The position numbers and the translations under genes were made by a program. Shown piece after piece: positions 1 to 12,362 of a stretch of DNA of 64,000 bases; position 1 is the stretch's first letter, and each line of letters begins with the position of its first letter. The notes beneath the pieces are model-generated. The model was not told where the DNA came from, did not search any database, and was given only the letters and a program-made list of their open reading frames with translations. Source of the stretch: Liolophura sinensis. Its lineage: Eukaryota > Mollusca > Polyplacophora > Chitonida > Chitonidae. Location of the stretch: assembly GCF_032854445.1 (NCBI RefSeq), contig NC_088295.1:61297249-61361248 (forward strand). Reading direction: 5' to 3'.

Positions 1-1230
1 CTAATCTGGTTGTGATCGAAACTTGGACTTGGCGAAGCTGTCAACTGTAAAGATGAACACAAAACACCTTGTATATAGCTGACTAATTTTTCTAGTGCTG
101 ATTCATCGTCTGTACAACGGAGAATTATCCAAGCTGATCTCTTCAGCCTTCAGCCAAATCTGACCAAATTTGAGCAAATTGCTGGGAGCAGTTTTTCACT
201 ACTTCAAGAATGACGTCTTTGAACAAGATAACTACAATGTCATGTTCTTTATATAGATATTTAGACAACTTCCAAACAGGGCACAATCAATCAGTTCTGA
301 CGTTGTCGCTTTGTAAGTCAGCCCTTCAAACCTTGTCTCAAAAAGTTACAACAAATATGATTCGCAAATATTTTTAAGTGTTTGAAAGCTCTCTCAGTAA
401 AACCAAAGGGCGTGGCAAGGGCCATCTGTAGACATCATCTGTTCTCTTTGGTAAGATCAGTCTCTGTCTATATGCAAATGAGATAAATTTACAATTTCTT
501 AATAATGACTGATTATTGAACTAATGGTATATGGCGCTGGAGAAAATAGAGACTCATTGTTGTGTTTATCACGAAAACGTATCGTCACGTTCTATTCAGC
601 CTGTTCTTAACGGAATAGTACACCTTTATCCAAAGAACCTCAAGATGTTTTAACCACTATTTATTACATCAACACAACACAACACCTGTTTCGACTGTAG
701 CCTTCTTCCATCGACTCGTGGCCTTATTACAGTGGGCGAGGTTAACGCTTCTCTTAAATTTCTTCTTTTGAAAGTTGTTTACGAAATTTATTTCAGACCA
801 ATAATGCCTATCCAGCGGCCTGACGCTGTTGTTTATCAAGACCTGCTGAAAGAGGCAATGTTTCTTCTAAACAAGTTGATCACCCATGACGAACTCTAGT
901 TTGCTTAATTGAAGTTTAAACCAATGGTATTTAAATGTATCCCATAAAACATAGTTTCGTTTAGTGATACCTTATCCTCTGCGCCAATCCTACTTGAACA
1001 AAGATAAAAGTTGGAACCAGCTGATGATAGTGCCACCCGGTAATATTTGACCAGGAAGAAAATTGAGTTAAGCTAATGGTGAGCTAATTTAATATTTACC
1101 AATGCACGGACGGGACAAAGGATTGGTAACCACATTTGCAATGTTTTAGATGAATGGTTGTACAGGATGAAAAGTGTACGTCATTAATCTGTAGTAACAG
1201 TAGTAATGTCATTCATGCCGTTTTGTCCAA
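1..1230. other. Anonymous AT-rich DNA, no gene seen
   Basis: No open frame of convincing length, no recognisable transposable element and no clear exon with splice borders was found here on either strand. It ends at a homopolymer C run near 1232-1247 followed by short CCACC/CCCCA repeats. A short distal exon or regulatory element cannot be excluded by eye. Confidence 0.5.
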
Positions 1231-1275
1231 CCACCCCCCCCCCCCCCTCCTCCACCACCCCACCCCACCCCACCA
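1231..1275. repeat. Poly-C / CCACCCCA low-complexity tract
   Basis: A run of about 15 C is followed by C-rich repeats of the CCACCCCA type. The 90-residue minus-strand frame that crosses it owes its Gly/Trp-rich end to this tract and is not treated as a gene. Confidence 0.85.
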
Positions 1276-1725
1276 CTGAATTCCTGGTAAATGCAGAAGT
1301 AGGTTATGGATGTTTTGCGGGCTTGATCTAGGGAACACCGAAAAGCTTTCAGAATTCCGGACATAGGCTGCTTTGTTATTTGCTCCATTTGGTCTAGCGT
1401 TTGGGGATATGGTTGACAATTTGCAGCTGATATTATATATCGAGTTCCTAGCGATTTCCCTGGAGTAATTGATTTGATGCATCATACAGATATGCGTAAT
1501 TAAACAATTGATGAGAAGCAGTGATTTTTACGTAAAAATTTTTGCCGTTGATTCCTATCTCTTTTAATCAGTAACTGAATCAGTTATGAATAGTTTTCTG
1601 AATCAAGATCCCGTGTGGTAAAAAGTTACACAATGTTCCGATTACTCAGCGACCACTTGAACGATTGAAAGCGTACTCCGGTATATGGATTTAACGGCGT
1701 GTGTTGATATACAAGATAAAACACT

Positions 1726-1924
1726 GATTTATTTATTTATTTATTTGGTGTTTTATGCCGTTCTCAAGAATATTTAACTTATGGGATGGCGGCCAGCATT
1801 ATGAAGGCAGACAACCGGGCTGAGCGGTTAACCAGCATGAGCTGGTCTTGAACTTACAGCTGTCGCATTGGTGAAAGGCTGCTGTGTCGTTACGCTGCCT
1901 AAGCGACTGAGCCACGGAGGACCT
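1726..1924 (-). mobile_element. tRNA-derived SINE (family 1), internally deleted
   Basis: In plus orientation it starts with (ATTT)n, then the conserved 3' block 'ggtgttttatgccgttctc' and 'ggccagcattatg', and ends with the tRNA-like head 'gagccacggaggacctc'. The middle (the part reading 'accatccgcaggttgctg' in other copies) is missing. It is therefore a minus-strand copy with an internal deletion. No target-site duplication was found. Confidence 0.85.
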
Positions 1925-2022
1925 CTTTTCATTTTTAAAAAATGAATGAGGAAAATTTCAATTTACAGACAGAAAAAAAAACAACAAGAAGTAAAACGTC
2001 CTTCACCCTAGACCTTCTTTTC

Positions 2023-2307
2023 CACCATGACAATGCGACACCACACACAGCTGTTTTGACACGAGATTTCCGGCACAATACGGATATATTGACGTCATGA
2101 GGAGACCATGGGGAACAACTGACCTCCTCCCATCAAACAGGTATGGAAGTATGTGAGACGTCAACCTCAGAAGGTTCAAGAACTGGGCGCCATGTTGGTA
2201 CAATATGGCGCAGGCTGCTTAATGCTGTGTTCACGGGTGTCAGGCAGTCAATGAGATAAAGTTGTCTTGCTGTTGTGAGAGCGAGATGGGGGCATACGAC
2301 GTACTGA
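2023..2307 (+). pseudogene. Tc1/mariner-like transposase relic, C-terminal half
   Basis: Shifting between frames, the plus strand still codes the stretch around the second catalytic Asp (HHDNATPHTA, then a TRDF motif) and the C-terminal end of such transposases (VRQSMR, a stop, then CLAVVRARWGHTTY and a stop). The DDE-type transposase of the Tc1/IS630 group normally cuts and pastes the element. Here it has a stop after the DILTS stretch, frameshifts, and no recognisable N-terminal half or terminal inverted repeats. It is a dead fragment. The call rests on motif recognition, not a search. Confidence 0.7.
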
Positions 2308-2517
2308 ACAAGCCCTGAGCTATCGCACATTGAGACCACAATTACCCCAAGACAATGCTCAATCCGGCTTCTGTGGGTTGTTTTATACATGTTATATTTA
2401 TTCACACTTTATGTAAACCCTGGTCGCATTAAATCAAAACTCAGTGCATATTCATATCTTGACATTCTCAGATCAATGCAGAATGATACGCTATTTCTGA
2501 AATAATGTGTCTTGTTG

Positions 2518-3110
2518 CATGTTTTCTAGAATGGTAAACAGGTGACTGACTAACTGGTGACATCTAATAAACTGTAATTAACAACTCTGCATTTTCGTTT
2601 ACCTAATTCTGTTTCAGTCATTGTGCTGAGCGTTTACATTAACAGTTACTATAAAACCCTTACTGAGCTTAATTGAGAAGAGTGTCGTATAACACCGGTT
2701 GCGTTAGACCATTTTAGACAATTGGGTTTACTTTCTTTGCTATTTATCTTTATTTTCTATTCATTTTTACTTCTGGTCGGCACATTGGCATACTCTGCTG
2801 AATATTCTTGCTTTAATGCAGGGGAGTCTAAGTTGCCACCTTTTAAGTTTTGGATGAACAATTAAAATTTAACTAACAACGTCAAATTTACATCAGACAG
2901 TCGTGCCTGTTCTAGAACACTGATGTATTCTTCTGAACATGTATGCTTTCAAATGCTACCTTTTAAGCCTTCACATGAACAGTTATAAATATACCCTAAC
3001 AGCGGTAAGTTAACAAGAGATCGGAATTCATGGTTACATGCGGTCAATTGCTAACAATCGTATTGTCGTCGCTGATATACCTTTACTCTCCACCCTGACG
3101 TTTTCTGTAC
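2518..3110 (+). repeat. Dispersed low-copy repeat (family R1), copy 1
   Basis: It shares short landmarks in the same order with stretches near 32.86-33.11, 39.2-39.44, 46.93-47.06 and 48.62-48.85 kb: 'gtgacatctaataaa', 'cctaattctg.ttcagtc', 'catttacatgaacagtta' and a later 'gacca.ttgccaactgtca'-like segment. In this copy the middle landmark occurs twice (about 2630 and 2970), which suggests a local duplication. No coding potential or element termini were recognised. Confidence 0.55.
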
Positions 3111-3218
3111 TCTAATGTGTTTTCATTTATACCTAAAGGAGATAAAATCCTTTGTAATTGTTGAGAACACAAAAACCTTTATCTGTGTTTTCAGCTAACA
3201 GGACATTATTCAGAAGAT

Positions 3219-3464
3219 ACTGCAGGCACTGATTGGTTAGTGCTAAACAGTGTCTCTCGCACGGGCACAGATATTCACATACTGCAGGCACTGACTGGTT
3301 AGTGCTAAACAGTGTCTCTCGCACGGGCACAGATATTCACATACTGCAGGCACTGACTGGTTAGTGCTAAACAGTGTCTCTCGCATGGGCACAGATATTC
3401 ACATACTGCAGGCACTGATTGGTTAGTGCTAAACAGTGTCTCTCGCACGGGCACAGATATTCGC
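3219..3464. repeat. 62-bp minisatellite, four copies
   Basis: Four near-identical units start at 3219, 3281, 3343 and 3405, each beginning 'actgcaggcactga'. They differ by a few substitutions (attggt/actggt, gcacgg/gcatgg). The frames that cross the array are translations of the repeat. Flanking sequence matches 15.87-16.09 kb, where the unit is present about once and diverged. Confidence 0.95.
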
Positions 3465-4960
3465 CACAAAGATTCATCTCTGCTTATAGACTTTTCCATT
3501 CGCTTTCTTTTACTATTATCCTGTGCAAATTATAGGAGTTTGGAGGACACAAACGTTAAACATTTCTGTCAGTCTTCGGACAACTGTTATGCTAAATTTT
3601 ATTTCTTAAACAAATGTGGGCAATAAATGTGCTTATCACAGCTCTAACAGATATCTAATATTCCATTAGAAATATATTCCTTAATTGTAAGTAAGTGGGA
3701 CAGTCAGTGACGTTTGATTGTATCTCGGAATCCATAAAGACATCTATAAAAATTTCTACAATTTTTCAACTCCTAAAATTAAATATGGCGCATACTAATA
3801 GAAAATACCTCTTTCGGCTATATCACATGTCTTTACTTTTTGATAATACTTTTTAAGATAATTAGGTGCATTTTTAGTGTTCCTAAGATGAACGTCCAAG
3901 TAATTAAGACAAAATGGGCTTTGTTACCAATAGTGTATATTGCAATATAATATCCCATTTAGGTTGAAATACATGTAAAAGTATCGTACTATAACATGCA
4001 TCTGTAACATGCATGCTAATGTAGTGTCAAATGTCAAATCAAAGAACTTGTAGAGCCTCGTGCCGTGTAACTTAGAGCACCGTACAATGGCCTTCAAAGA
4101 TGTAGCTTTAAATCTCTCTTGCAAGGAATTAATGGCGTTCTGGAAAAATAATGAAGCCGATATTACCAGATGTTCTCGTGGATCGTTTATACATGTTGTT
4201 ATACAGTTTGGATTCTAGGTACATGTAGTGGCATAACATGTTCTCAACACAGCTGAGCGGTCGACAGTCGTACTTGGTCCACGAATAAAGTTGTCCAAAC
4301 GAAATAATTACGAAAAAGGGCGTAGCAATTAAATAATGACCTATCTCTGTTCGAAGCTATAGGTGTATTTCACTAGCCACTATGCGAATGTTTAAAAAAT
4401 GATATATTTTATCGAAGTATATGTAGCCGGAGACCTTGCACTTCTATAGTATTACATTTCATTTTTTCGGGATATTTAAAATATAACACGACAGTTAATT
4501 ATATTATCAATTATTTACTGCTGAGGTGTGTTCATGTTGAAGTCATCTGATCATTACGAATGCTGACTTCCAGTCACGCACAAGCCAGTTCAGGGGTTAT
4601 TGTGCTGTAGATGCTGAGACATCCACAGTTTATAACGAACTGTTCAAACCTGGAATGCATATTACTGTCCAATGTCCAATTTTATCATGCCACTGGGATA
4701 ATCCAAATACAGAACATTCATGTACCAAGATTAATTAACATTTTGCTCGAATTTGTTTCAAAACTTTAAGAAAGTCATTTTGTTTACTTCACATCATAAA
4801 TTACCAGCAATTGAGCATAGGACAAATACGCTTACGTTACCGGTGGTTTTAAAACCATACACGGCCTGCTTTATTGCTCTTCTGTAGCTTCTGTGTGCAC
4901 AGACTTCATTTGATCATCGTCTAAAATAAATATGAGGTCAACATTTCACTTTCCAGTATG
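3465..4960. other. Anonymous AT-rich DNA
   Basis: I see no supported gene, SINE or tandem repeat in this stretch. Short frames (60-70 codons) show no recognisable domain. Confidence 0.5.
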
Positions 4961-4984
4961 AACAGGAATAGACCATGGCATTAA

Positions 4985-5250
4985 ATTCTTGACATTTTGG
5001 GGTAGCCTAACCACTGACAGGAGTCATCTGCCCCTCGGTTTTGTGACCTTATTGGCAGCTAAGTGTCAGACAGTGGAGAACTTCCTGACATCTCTCCATT
5101 TCTGAATCACTGGTTGTCCAAACTGGCAAGAATCATAACAACTCTCATTGATCCATTCTTGAGAAGAAAACATCCCGAGAAGAGAAGTCATATCAAAGCA
5201 TATTAGTTAAATGGGACATATCCTGGAATAGTGTCGTTATCACCATAGTT
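4985..5250 (-). repeat. Inverted copy of segmental sub-unit S
   Basis: Read in reverse complement, this matches the block near 23.60-23.76 kb: 'gatccattcttgagaag', 'ccatttctgaatcactgg' and 'gtgtcagacagtgg' correspond to landmarks in the same order there. Four direct-orientation relatives lie at 23.50, 24.97, 30.77 and 32.53 kb. It is the only copy of sub-unit S seen in this orientation. Confidence 0.6.
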
Positions 5251-5663
5251 TGTATCAACACTGGAAATTTACTTGAATGTGGCCTAAGATACATGTTCGT
5301 TATTCTGATATTTTCAGCCATCATCCCATCATGTTGACAGAATTGCAACTAAAACAACACCATGAATTCGGTGACGCCAATATTATACCAGTAATTCTCT
5401 TGAAAAGTATCGTTAGAAAATTAGAAAAATGTTTTCCATTTACTCTTACTAGTCAGCTTAGGGACAAAATATGCCTGTTACAATGAATAGGTCTTACCAT
5501 TTATTTACATTTATATGATTGCATTGTTTTAAGGTGTACTCATGAATATAATACGATGGCAGCAAGAATTATAGTGCAAAGGTGTTATGGATACGAGACT
5601 ATAATTAACCCAGCAGATATACTATAGTCTCTCCCTGTTGGAACAAAAGCTACAGGTAAATAA

Positions 5664-5821
5664 TTTATTTATTTATTTATTTATTGGATTGGTGTTTTAC
5701 GCCGTACTCAAGAATATTTCACTTATACGACGGCGGCCAGCGTTATGGTGGGAGGAAACCAGGCAGAGCCCGGGGGAAACCCACGACCATCCGCAGGTTG
5801 CTGCAGGCCTTCCCACTAAAT
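5664..5821 (-). mobile_element. 5'-truncated SINE (family 1) with 8-bp TSD
   Basis: (ATTT)n, 'ggattggtgttttacgccg', the central 'gccagcgttatggtgggag' block and the 'ccatccgcaggttgctg' block are present, then the sequence stops before the tRNA-like head. The flanks share 'gtaaataa' (5656-5663 and 5822-5829), a plausible target-site duplication. This means the truncation happened during insertion. Confidence 0.85.
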
Positions 5822-6764
5822 GTAAATAAGGATATCCCAATAAACATTACGTAATTCCATGCAAAGTCAAAAGTCCGCATAGAATTCATTCTGTTCTGAT
5901 ACCAAAATGCCATATTCACAATGGAAAAAACAAACCTTAGTTCAGATTAGGTTCAGCTTTATTTTGCAAGGCTGTGATGATTACCTGTTTCGCAGTGTGC
6001 GCTTACCACGTACAGTACATGCTGAGATTTGTACAGCTTATAGCAAACCGATCTAATCAAATAATCTATTAATAACGTCTGACCCGTTATTTGTACCATG
6101 ACAGAAGTGTGATGCAAAAGCGTAAAACAACTTGGTGGATTGGCGAGATTCCTAGTATCATTGCCATCAGTTTTTGTTTTCGAAACTCATTTACTATAAA
6201 ATGACAGATATATCAAACTATGTATTCGCTTATAAAATGCTTGGCAACGCGCGTTGATAAGATATCAAACGTATTATAGCACTTAGTCACCAACTGTCTC
6301 AAAACACCATGATGACGGCCCATCACGGCCCATGTATTAAACGTGCCCGTTCTGAGCGGAATAACACCATCAGCTTTACCTTGCAACCTTTTGTTCTCTA
6401 AACCCTTGCACCTGTTCAACGGAGAAGTCAGTTGAATAATAGCGCTCTTTATAGATCAACATGTAACTGGTGATCATGTGAATGACGTCGATAGCAAAAA
6501 AAAGAAATTCAATCCATGTGATGCCTTACGATATGTGACTTGATTGGTAGCTTCTCCGCATCATCTATAAGCAGAAACTCAATTTAATCAAAATGGGAAA
6601 ACCAACGAAAATATGCTAAGCTCAATGGGCAAAGCTTGCGTGTCAAGAAAGCTATAGCAGGAACGAAATGATTTGTTTTCCTAACCCGTTTTGCCACCCA
6701 CTGTCGACTATGCTGCGTTTAGGAAGGTCGTACACGACGATATTGCCTCTTTTCCTTGTATTAT

Positions 6765-7056
6765 ACGAATGTCTTTAAAAATGGTTCGCTTTGTACTGAG
6801 CACTGAGAGGTAAAAAGAAGGAAACAGGACTGGCTGACTGGCTGACTGGCTGATTGGCTGACTGACTGGCTAGTACAGTGTGACTGGTAGGTGTCATATC
6901 TGATGTCTTCGGCGTGGGCCTTCATTGGCGGCAGCATCTTTGGTGGCCTGGACTCGCCAAAATCAGACACAGTATATTTACACACACCTAGTGACTCCTT
7001 GTTGTCATATGAGTGAAACAATTATTACGTGCGAAAACGTCGTAAAACCCCAAGCA
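6765..7056 (+). mobile_element. SINE (family 2), 5'-truncated and diverged
   Basis: It matches the 8825-9169 element from 'tttaaaaatggt' through 'gcactgagaggt', 'ggtgtcatatctgatgtcttcgg' and 'gactccttgttgtcatatga' to 'cgtcgtaaaaccccaagcac'. Inside, a GACTGGCT-type microsatellite (about 6830-6873) has expanded from the 'aggactggtt' position of the parent element. Confidence 0.75.
6830..6873. repeat. GACTGGCT octamer microsatellite
   Basis: About five imperfect copies of an 8-bp unit (gactggct, gattggct) in tandem, inside a family 2 SINE. A minus-strand frame reading SVSQSASQPVSQS is the translation of this repeat. Confidence 0.85.
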
Positions 7057-7539
7057 CGTATACATACAACTAGTGGGATAGCTGCGAGCCTTTTTCGTTT
7101 TATGGCGCTTTTTGTGGCTCATTGGCTCAAACCAATGTACTTACTAACATCGTTCCATGTTTAAACATTGATAGTCCAACGTAACAGGAAACCTCATAAA
7201 TTACACTGATAACATCCCTCAATCCCTCAAGTGCGCTATTTACATGTAGGAGCGCCAAGATGTTAGTACTACTAAGAGAGCTCCGACCCACTTTTAGTAC
7301 GTGTGATAACGCAGGACATTAGCATTGTTACGCCAAAGTTTGAATTTCTGCAGAGCATTTCTGCTGCTATTACGTGCTAATTTTTGTCCCATCCCCTGAT
7401 GCAGTGAAGTCATTCTTGTACTGCTTGCTTTAAAAGGGGCACATATGCTGATAAAACTACCCACTGCTCTGATTTGAAAATCCCTAATTTATATATTGAC
7501 TAGAAAGTGTTACATGCTTACCCTTGGCATTTGGCAGAG

Positions 7540-7960
7540 AGTCGATAGTCTAGTGAGTAGATCTAATCACATCAGAGGAAGAAGCAGGTCTACGCGGTAT
7601 GCTTCAGTACCATCTAATACCACAATGATGTAAAATGTCCATCCAATAAACCAGAGCACTGGACCAAAGGATACAGTACACAACAAGAGTTTTTATTTCG
7701 ATATCGTCTTGGCCCGGGTAATTAGGAAACCACAATCCACAGCAAATGGTCTGTATTCACAAGTGTGTAAAGGCTCTTGGCGCTGGTACTCAAAGGAATT
7801 CAAATATATCACGATGGTCAGTTTAAGTAAGGAGCCATTTTCCTCAGAAAATAACCACCCCCAGAGTCTACTAGTGGGTGTGTCCACGCCTTGTTACGTG
7901 GGATTCGGAGTAAGTCATCAGTCCCGCGTTAATAATGTTTATTATCTCGTATAACAGTCG
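7540..7960 (-). repeat. Inverted copy of duplicated block T
   Basis: The reverse complement matches 22.54-22.90 and 29.83-30.13 kb over several hundred bases: 'ggcgtggacacacccactag', 'tggtttcctaattacccggg' and the 'tatcgactctctgcc' motif all occur in order. Together with the inverted sub-unit at 5.0 kb this suggests that 4.9-8.0 kb is an old inverted relative of 22.3-23.8 kb. No coding function was recognised. Confidence 0.7.
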
Positions 7961-8816
7961 CCACCGTTATACCTTCACATCTACCGGCTGGTGCTGGATT
8001 CCCCGAGGGTCCTACCTCCGGAACATAGGCACGAAGGAATCGATTGATCAGCATTAAAGGCGGCAGTCATCCAGCCACATTTCAAGGAACGACCTAAAGA
8101 CAACGTCCGTATCAACAATAAACAGGCAAATTCTGCCTTACCGATTTGCCTTAAGAAGCAATATCGGTGTTTTGGCAAAAAAATCCATATTCGGCAATCA
8201 AATCATTATTTTTTTTGTATTTACCGATGACAGCTCAAATTGTTACCTTCTGTAAACTCGCACTCGCAATATATAGTGTTAAAATGTTTCTAAATTTCGT
8301 AAAATGTATTATAATGCAATCAGCCGTATACCTTTTTAGGAACTTTACATTACTTATTTTGAATGATAACTTGTGCATAGACGAGGACGGTATTTTGTGA
8401 AAGGTAATTATTTTGGCTCTTCTTCAAAAATTGCAAAAATTCTTTTGGTTTTGTGCTGACCAAATTTAGCCAAATATCTGTATAGCTGGTATTGTATGTT
8501 GAAAATCAAAACGGCCAATAGTTTACAATGTTTGTTTCCTAAACCAAGATTTTTAAACGTATCATTTCAATTTTTCCATAGAAAGTATTGTCAGTGTGGA
8601 ACCTTCGGTAAATTTGTGTTTATTGACAGGAAACAAATTTAAAACACATTACTAAGGAATGACTCTTCGGTGTATCTGTCTATTCTCTTCCCCAGACTCT
8701 CTTAAAGCTCGGGTTTACATTATTCTTGCACCGAAACTTTGACGCGTGATAAATTATTCATTTACATGAAATTTAAATTGTTTTGTTCAGTTTGGGTATA
8801 ATTAAGAGCTTTCATT
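7961..8816. other. Anonymous AT-rich DNA
   Basis: No gene, SINE or tandem repeat is supported here. The hydrophobic 77-residue frame at 8167-8400 lies in T-rich sequence and has no recognisable motif. Confidence 0.45.
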
Positions 8817-8824
8817 CCCCTTGG

Positions 8825-9169
8825 TTCGGTGGCCTAATGTTAAGAGCGTCTGTTTCGAAGTCGAGAGACCCGGACTCAAACCCGGATCGGCTTTAAAAAG
8901 GCTTTAAAAATGGTACTCGCTTGGCGGTCAGCACTGAGAGGTGAGAGCAGGGAAAGAGGACTGGTTCGGTGTCAGTATAACGTGGCCGGGTGGGGTGTCA
9001 TGTCTGGAGTCTTCGTCATGATACTTCAGTGGTGGTAGCACTTCGGAAGCATATACTTCCCCTGGTACAAGTAGATATAGTATATGTACACACACCAAAT
9101 GACTCCTTGTCGTTATATGACTTAAATATTTTTAAGTACGACATTAAACCTCAAATATACATTCAGTTA
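8825..9169 (+). mobile_element. Full-length SINE (family 2) with 11-bp TSD
   Basis: The tRNA-like head ('ttcggtggcctaatg', B-box-like 'ggactcaaacc') is followed by the family body and a 3' end 'aagtacgacattaaacctc'. Flanks share 'attccccttgg' at 8814-8824 and 9170-9180, a clean target-site duplication. Such elements are transcribed by RNA polymerase III from A and B boxes in the head and moved by a partner LINE. Confidence 0.9.
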
Positions 9170-9761
9170 ATTCCCCTTGGCTAGTTTATTACTGACCTTG
9201 GCCTGGTGACCGAGTTTGGATAACACTATGGACTAGAAGGGCATAAGCCAAGCGACAAAAATAAATAACAAATATATTAATATCTGTGTATAAAACAAAA
9301 ATAATAGGAATCTTGCAGCAATAATGTCCATTTTAACGTAAATGTATAACTTCGTCGAAAAATGACTATGCGCAATTTGTTGATATAGGAAAGGTAAACT
9401 GAGACACTTGTATTTATGTATCTAAGGATTTGGTAATGCAAAAAAGGGATCTGAAAATAAAGAGGATTAAATCTGAAGTGAACCATAATGTGAGCGCGGC
9501 AATGAAAATTATGCAAAATGTACATTTATTCAGGAAATACTCTATTTTCCTCATTTCACAAGTTTACTGGCCAGAAAAATTCCTGTTTTAGGTGTAGGGA
9601 AAGGTCAATGTTATGACATACATTATCAGTAAGGTCTATAAAGCCCAAGTTACAACCCAAATATATCACAGGAAAATGAATCGAAAATTGTAATCGTAGG
9701 TCTTCAAAATAAAGTGAGGATGTTAATTGCCCTTGACTGATGCTTGCTTCATTTTAAATAT

Positions 9762-9905
9762 TTTTTACCCTTTACGTATTTTACATAAAATGTAAACTTC
9801 TTTCTCAACTGTACCCTAAGCACATATTCCTTACCTAGGTATTTTTACCTAAAATGTAAACTACTTACTTAACTGTCTCCAAGGCATGTATTAACGTTTT
9901 TAGTA
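9762..9905. repeat. Two-copy tandem repeat of about 75 bp
   Basis: The motif 'tttac.taaaatgtaaact' plus 'ttaactgt/tcaactgt' and a following 'aaggcat/aagcacat' stretch occurs twice in tandem with moderate divergence. Confidence 0.6.
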
Positions 9906-9906
9906 T

Positions 9907-10110
9907 TCATTTACTTTTTTGCCTGGAGTTTTATACCCTACTCAGGAAATTTTTGCATACTTGACGGCCGTCAGAATCCTGGTTCAAAAATCTATGGCCA
10001 TGCTTAGTTTGCTGCAAGAACTTCCTACGTAGGACAGGAGAGACCATCAGCATGGGCTGGACTCACAGGGACTGTCATTGTACCGTGCCAGCACGATTGC
10101 GACCCGCCCA
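9907..10110 (-). mobile_element. Old, diverged SINE (family 1)
   Basis: The order of weak matches is right for a minus-strand copy: 'ggagttttataccctactca', 'tacttgacggccgtcagaat', then 'agcatgggctggactcacag' near the head. Many substitutions and indels show it is much older than the copies at 16.8, 40.6 or 56.1 kb. Confidence 0.6.
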
Positions 10111-11390
10111 CCCCTGTATTTTTAGTAAATCCTTGACACTCACAAGTGAATAGGCTAGATGCGAGTCATTAATGCGCTTTGTGTGACATTAATGTGCTTA
10201 AATCCACACCGGGAAGCCCTACCGACTTGACTTTTCAAAACAGGAAGAAGTCAGTCCCCAATTAATTAATTTATTTCCTTTTTATCGCTTTCGCACTGTT
10301 CACTATTTCCAGTATATTTCTACTTCATTGCACGTATTCCACGTACTAACAAGGCCCAAGAAAGCCCTGAGAAGTTTATCTTATAAGGCGAATCTTTGAT
10401 TCTTATCAGGTTCCGAATTGATGTACGCAATATCAATAATATATTGCTGAGACAGACTCCCGGAAGACGTCCTTTTTGCACTTCATGAAAGTGTAATGCG
10501 TACAGAGGACTTTCTATCTGTCAATGAAAACCCGGAAACCATATATAGCTAGGGAATACCAGGTACCTAATCATAATGGTAAAGATGACGGGGATAGATA
10601 ATTTCATGCAGATTGTGTATATTTAACAAACCACTTTTTATTAGGTTTAATTGTACTAAATAGCATTATTTCGTTACTAGTTCATTTTTAATTTTGTGCA
10701 CAAACAGTTGTCTGTTTGTAGCTCCAGGTGGTGTAAACATATTTTATGGGGGAGATCCCATGAATGAAGCTAATATACCATTGATGTTCCGTTGCTCGAG
10801 TTCTTTAAAAGACAATACAGGTTAACTGAGCTGGGCGGGCTTAATCAAAATTTCACTGCAGACAAGGAGTCAATAGAATGTTGTCATTCCGCCATCTTTT
10901 GTTTGGTTTCTTGTTTGGCTAGACGAACTGCTTTCTGTGAAACTTAAGCTGCACTACTTCTATATTCTGGCATCTGGGACTAAAGTTCTGTTAAATAATG
11001 TTACAATTGACAGATCTAGACATAACACATTGTCATTCACAAATGATCCTGAGTGACCTAAGGACAGATTCTTTACAGGTTATTTGCAACCGACAAACAC
11101 ATTTATTATTTATAATATATTTAACTCCTAAAGGGTCGTGTGAATTGCAGCAAAACAGCACAAGTTGCACAAACACTTATTTATTGCTTGAATTTATTGC
11201 TTGAATTTATTGCCGTACTCAAGAATATTTCAGATGAACTTCAAATTAAACCTGTCACCCGGTTCAAACAATTGTGTCGAATATTTTATTTGCATGGCGT
11301 GATAAAAACGTTTGTATTGTTACATTGTAAATAAAATAATGTTGAATTTGGCTCAGTTTTAAACTCTCCATAGAATTCTGAGGGAGTCAC
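10111..11390. other. Anonymous DNA
   Basis: Nothing convincing was found apart from a 28-base scrap of SINE 3' end near 11205-11233 ('gccgtactcaagaatatttc'). Short frames here have no recognisable domains. Confidence 0.45.
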
Positions 11391-11398
11391 CTGCAGTT

Positions 11399-11890
11399 GT
11401 GAAAACCCTGTGGATATTTATTACACGTGCGGCACAATAAAAAATAAGCAGGAATGTTGTGGCACTTGCATCTGTTCAGCGGGTAATTTCTTTCTCCTGT
11501 TTGACTCCTGGCTAATTTCATGCTGTACGCAAGACCTTTTTGATACTTACACAACACAAATTTGTTTAATTATGGCGGACACTGGAATGTTCGGAATAAA
11601 TCATCAATCTTTCGCTACTGACTGGCCAATATTCACATTGCAATTGTGAAAATTTCATATTTATTACCTGTGCAGCACATGCGACATCAAGGATTTTTGA
11701 CCACTTGCGTGTGTTCAGCGGGCAGTTCAATTTTTTCTATCCGACATTTGCTTCGTTTCTGCGTCTGATCAAGACCTCCTGGATACTTATATAATAGCAA
11801 TTAGTTCCACACTTGGCCGAAATAAACCTTCGCTCTTTGCATGTAAACTAACCAATATTCACACTTTTGACGCGCAGATTTCCCACGGAA
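11399..11890. repeat. Tandem duplication, two units of about 245 bp
   Basis: Unit 1 (about 11399-11646) and unit 2 (about 11647-11890) share, in order, 'tgtgaaaa', 'atttattac', 'tgttcagcggg', 'aagacct', 'gatacttaca/tatactta' and 'ccaatattcaca'. They are clearly diverged, so the duplication is not recent. No element ends or coding signal are visible. Confidence 0.75.
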
Positions 11891-12362
11891 TACGATTTCA
11901 TGATGTTTGTCATATCTTCATAACTTCATTTAAGATCACATGAGAGCATTGGATACTTTTTGTCCAAATATTCAGCCTAGACAAACACCTTGTATATGCC
12001 AGAGAATTCAATCGATTTATCCATTTATGGTTTATTACGTTATAGCAAAGATGTTAAAATCATATATAAGGTAGAGTTTTGAGTAAGGAATTACACATAT
12101 ACCAGCAGTATCTGCCCTTAGAGCAGCACAAGCTTTCGTCAAATGGTATTATGCAAGAATTCCATCAACAGAACAATGAAAAACCTTTCATACATATACA
12201 GTACGCCTCCAACTTATCAAGACAGTTGCCAGACCTTAATAACGGCTTATTGTAACTATCCCAACAATAATTACCCATACCTCTACAACCATCTAATATA
12301 AAATCTAATAAACCTGGCGACTTCAAAGAACAGGAAACTATCCGAGATGTGGATATCAAATT

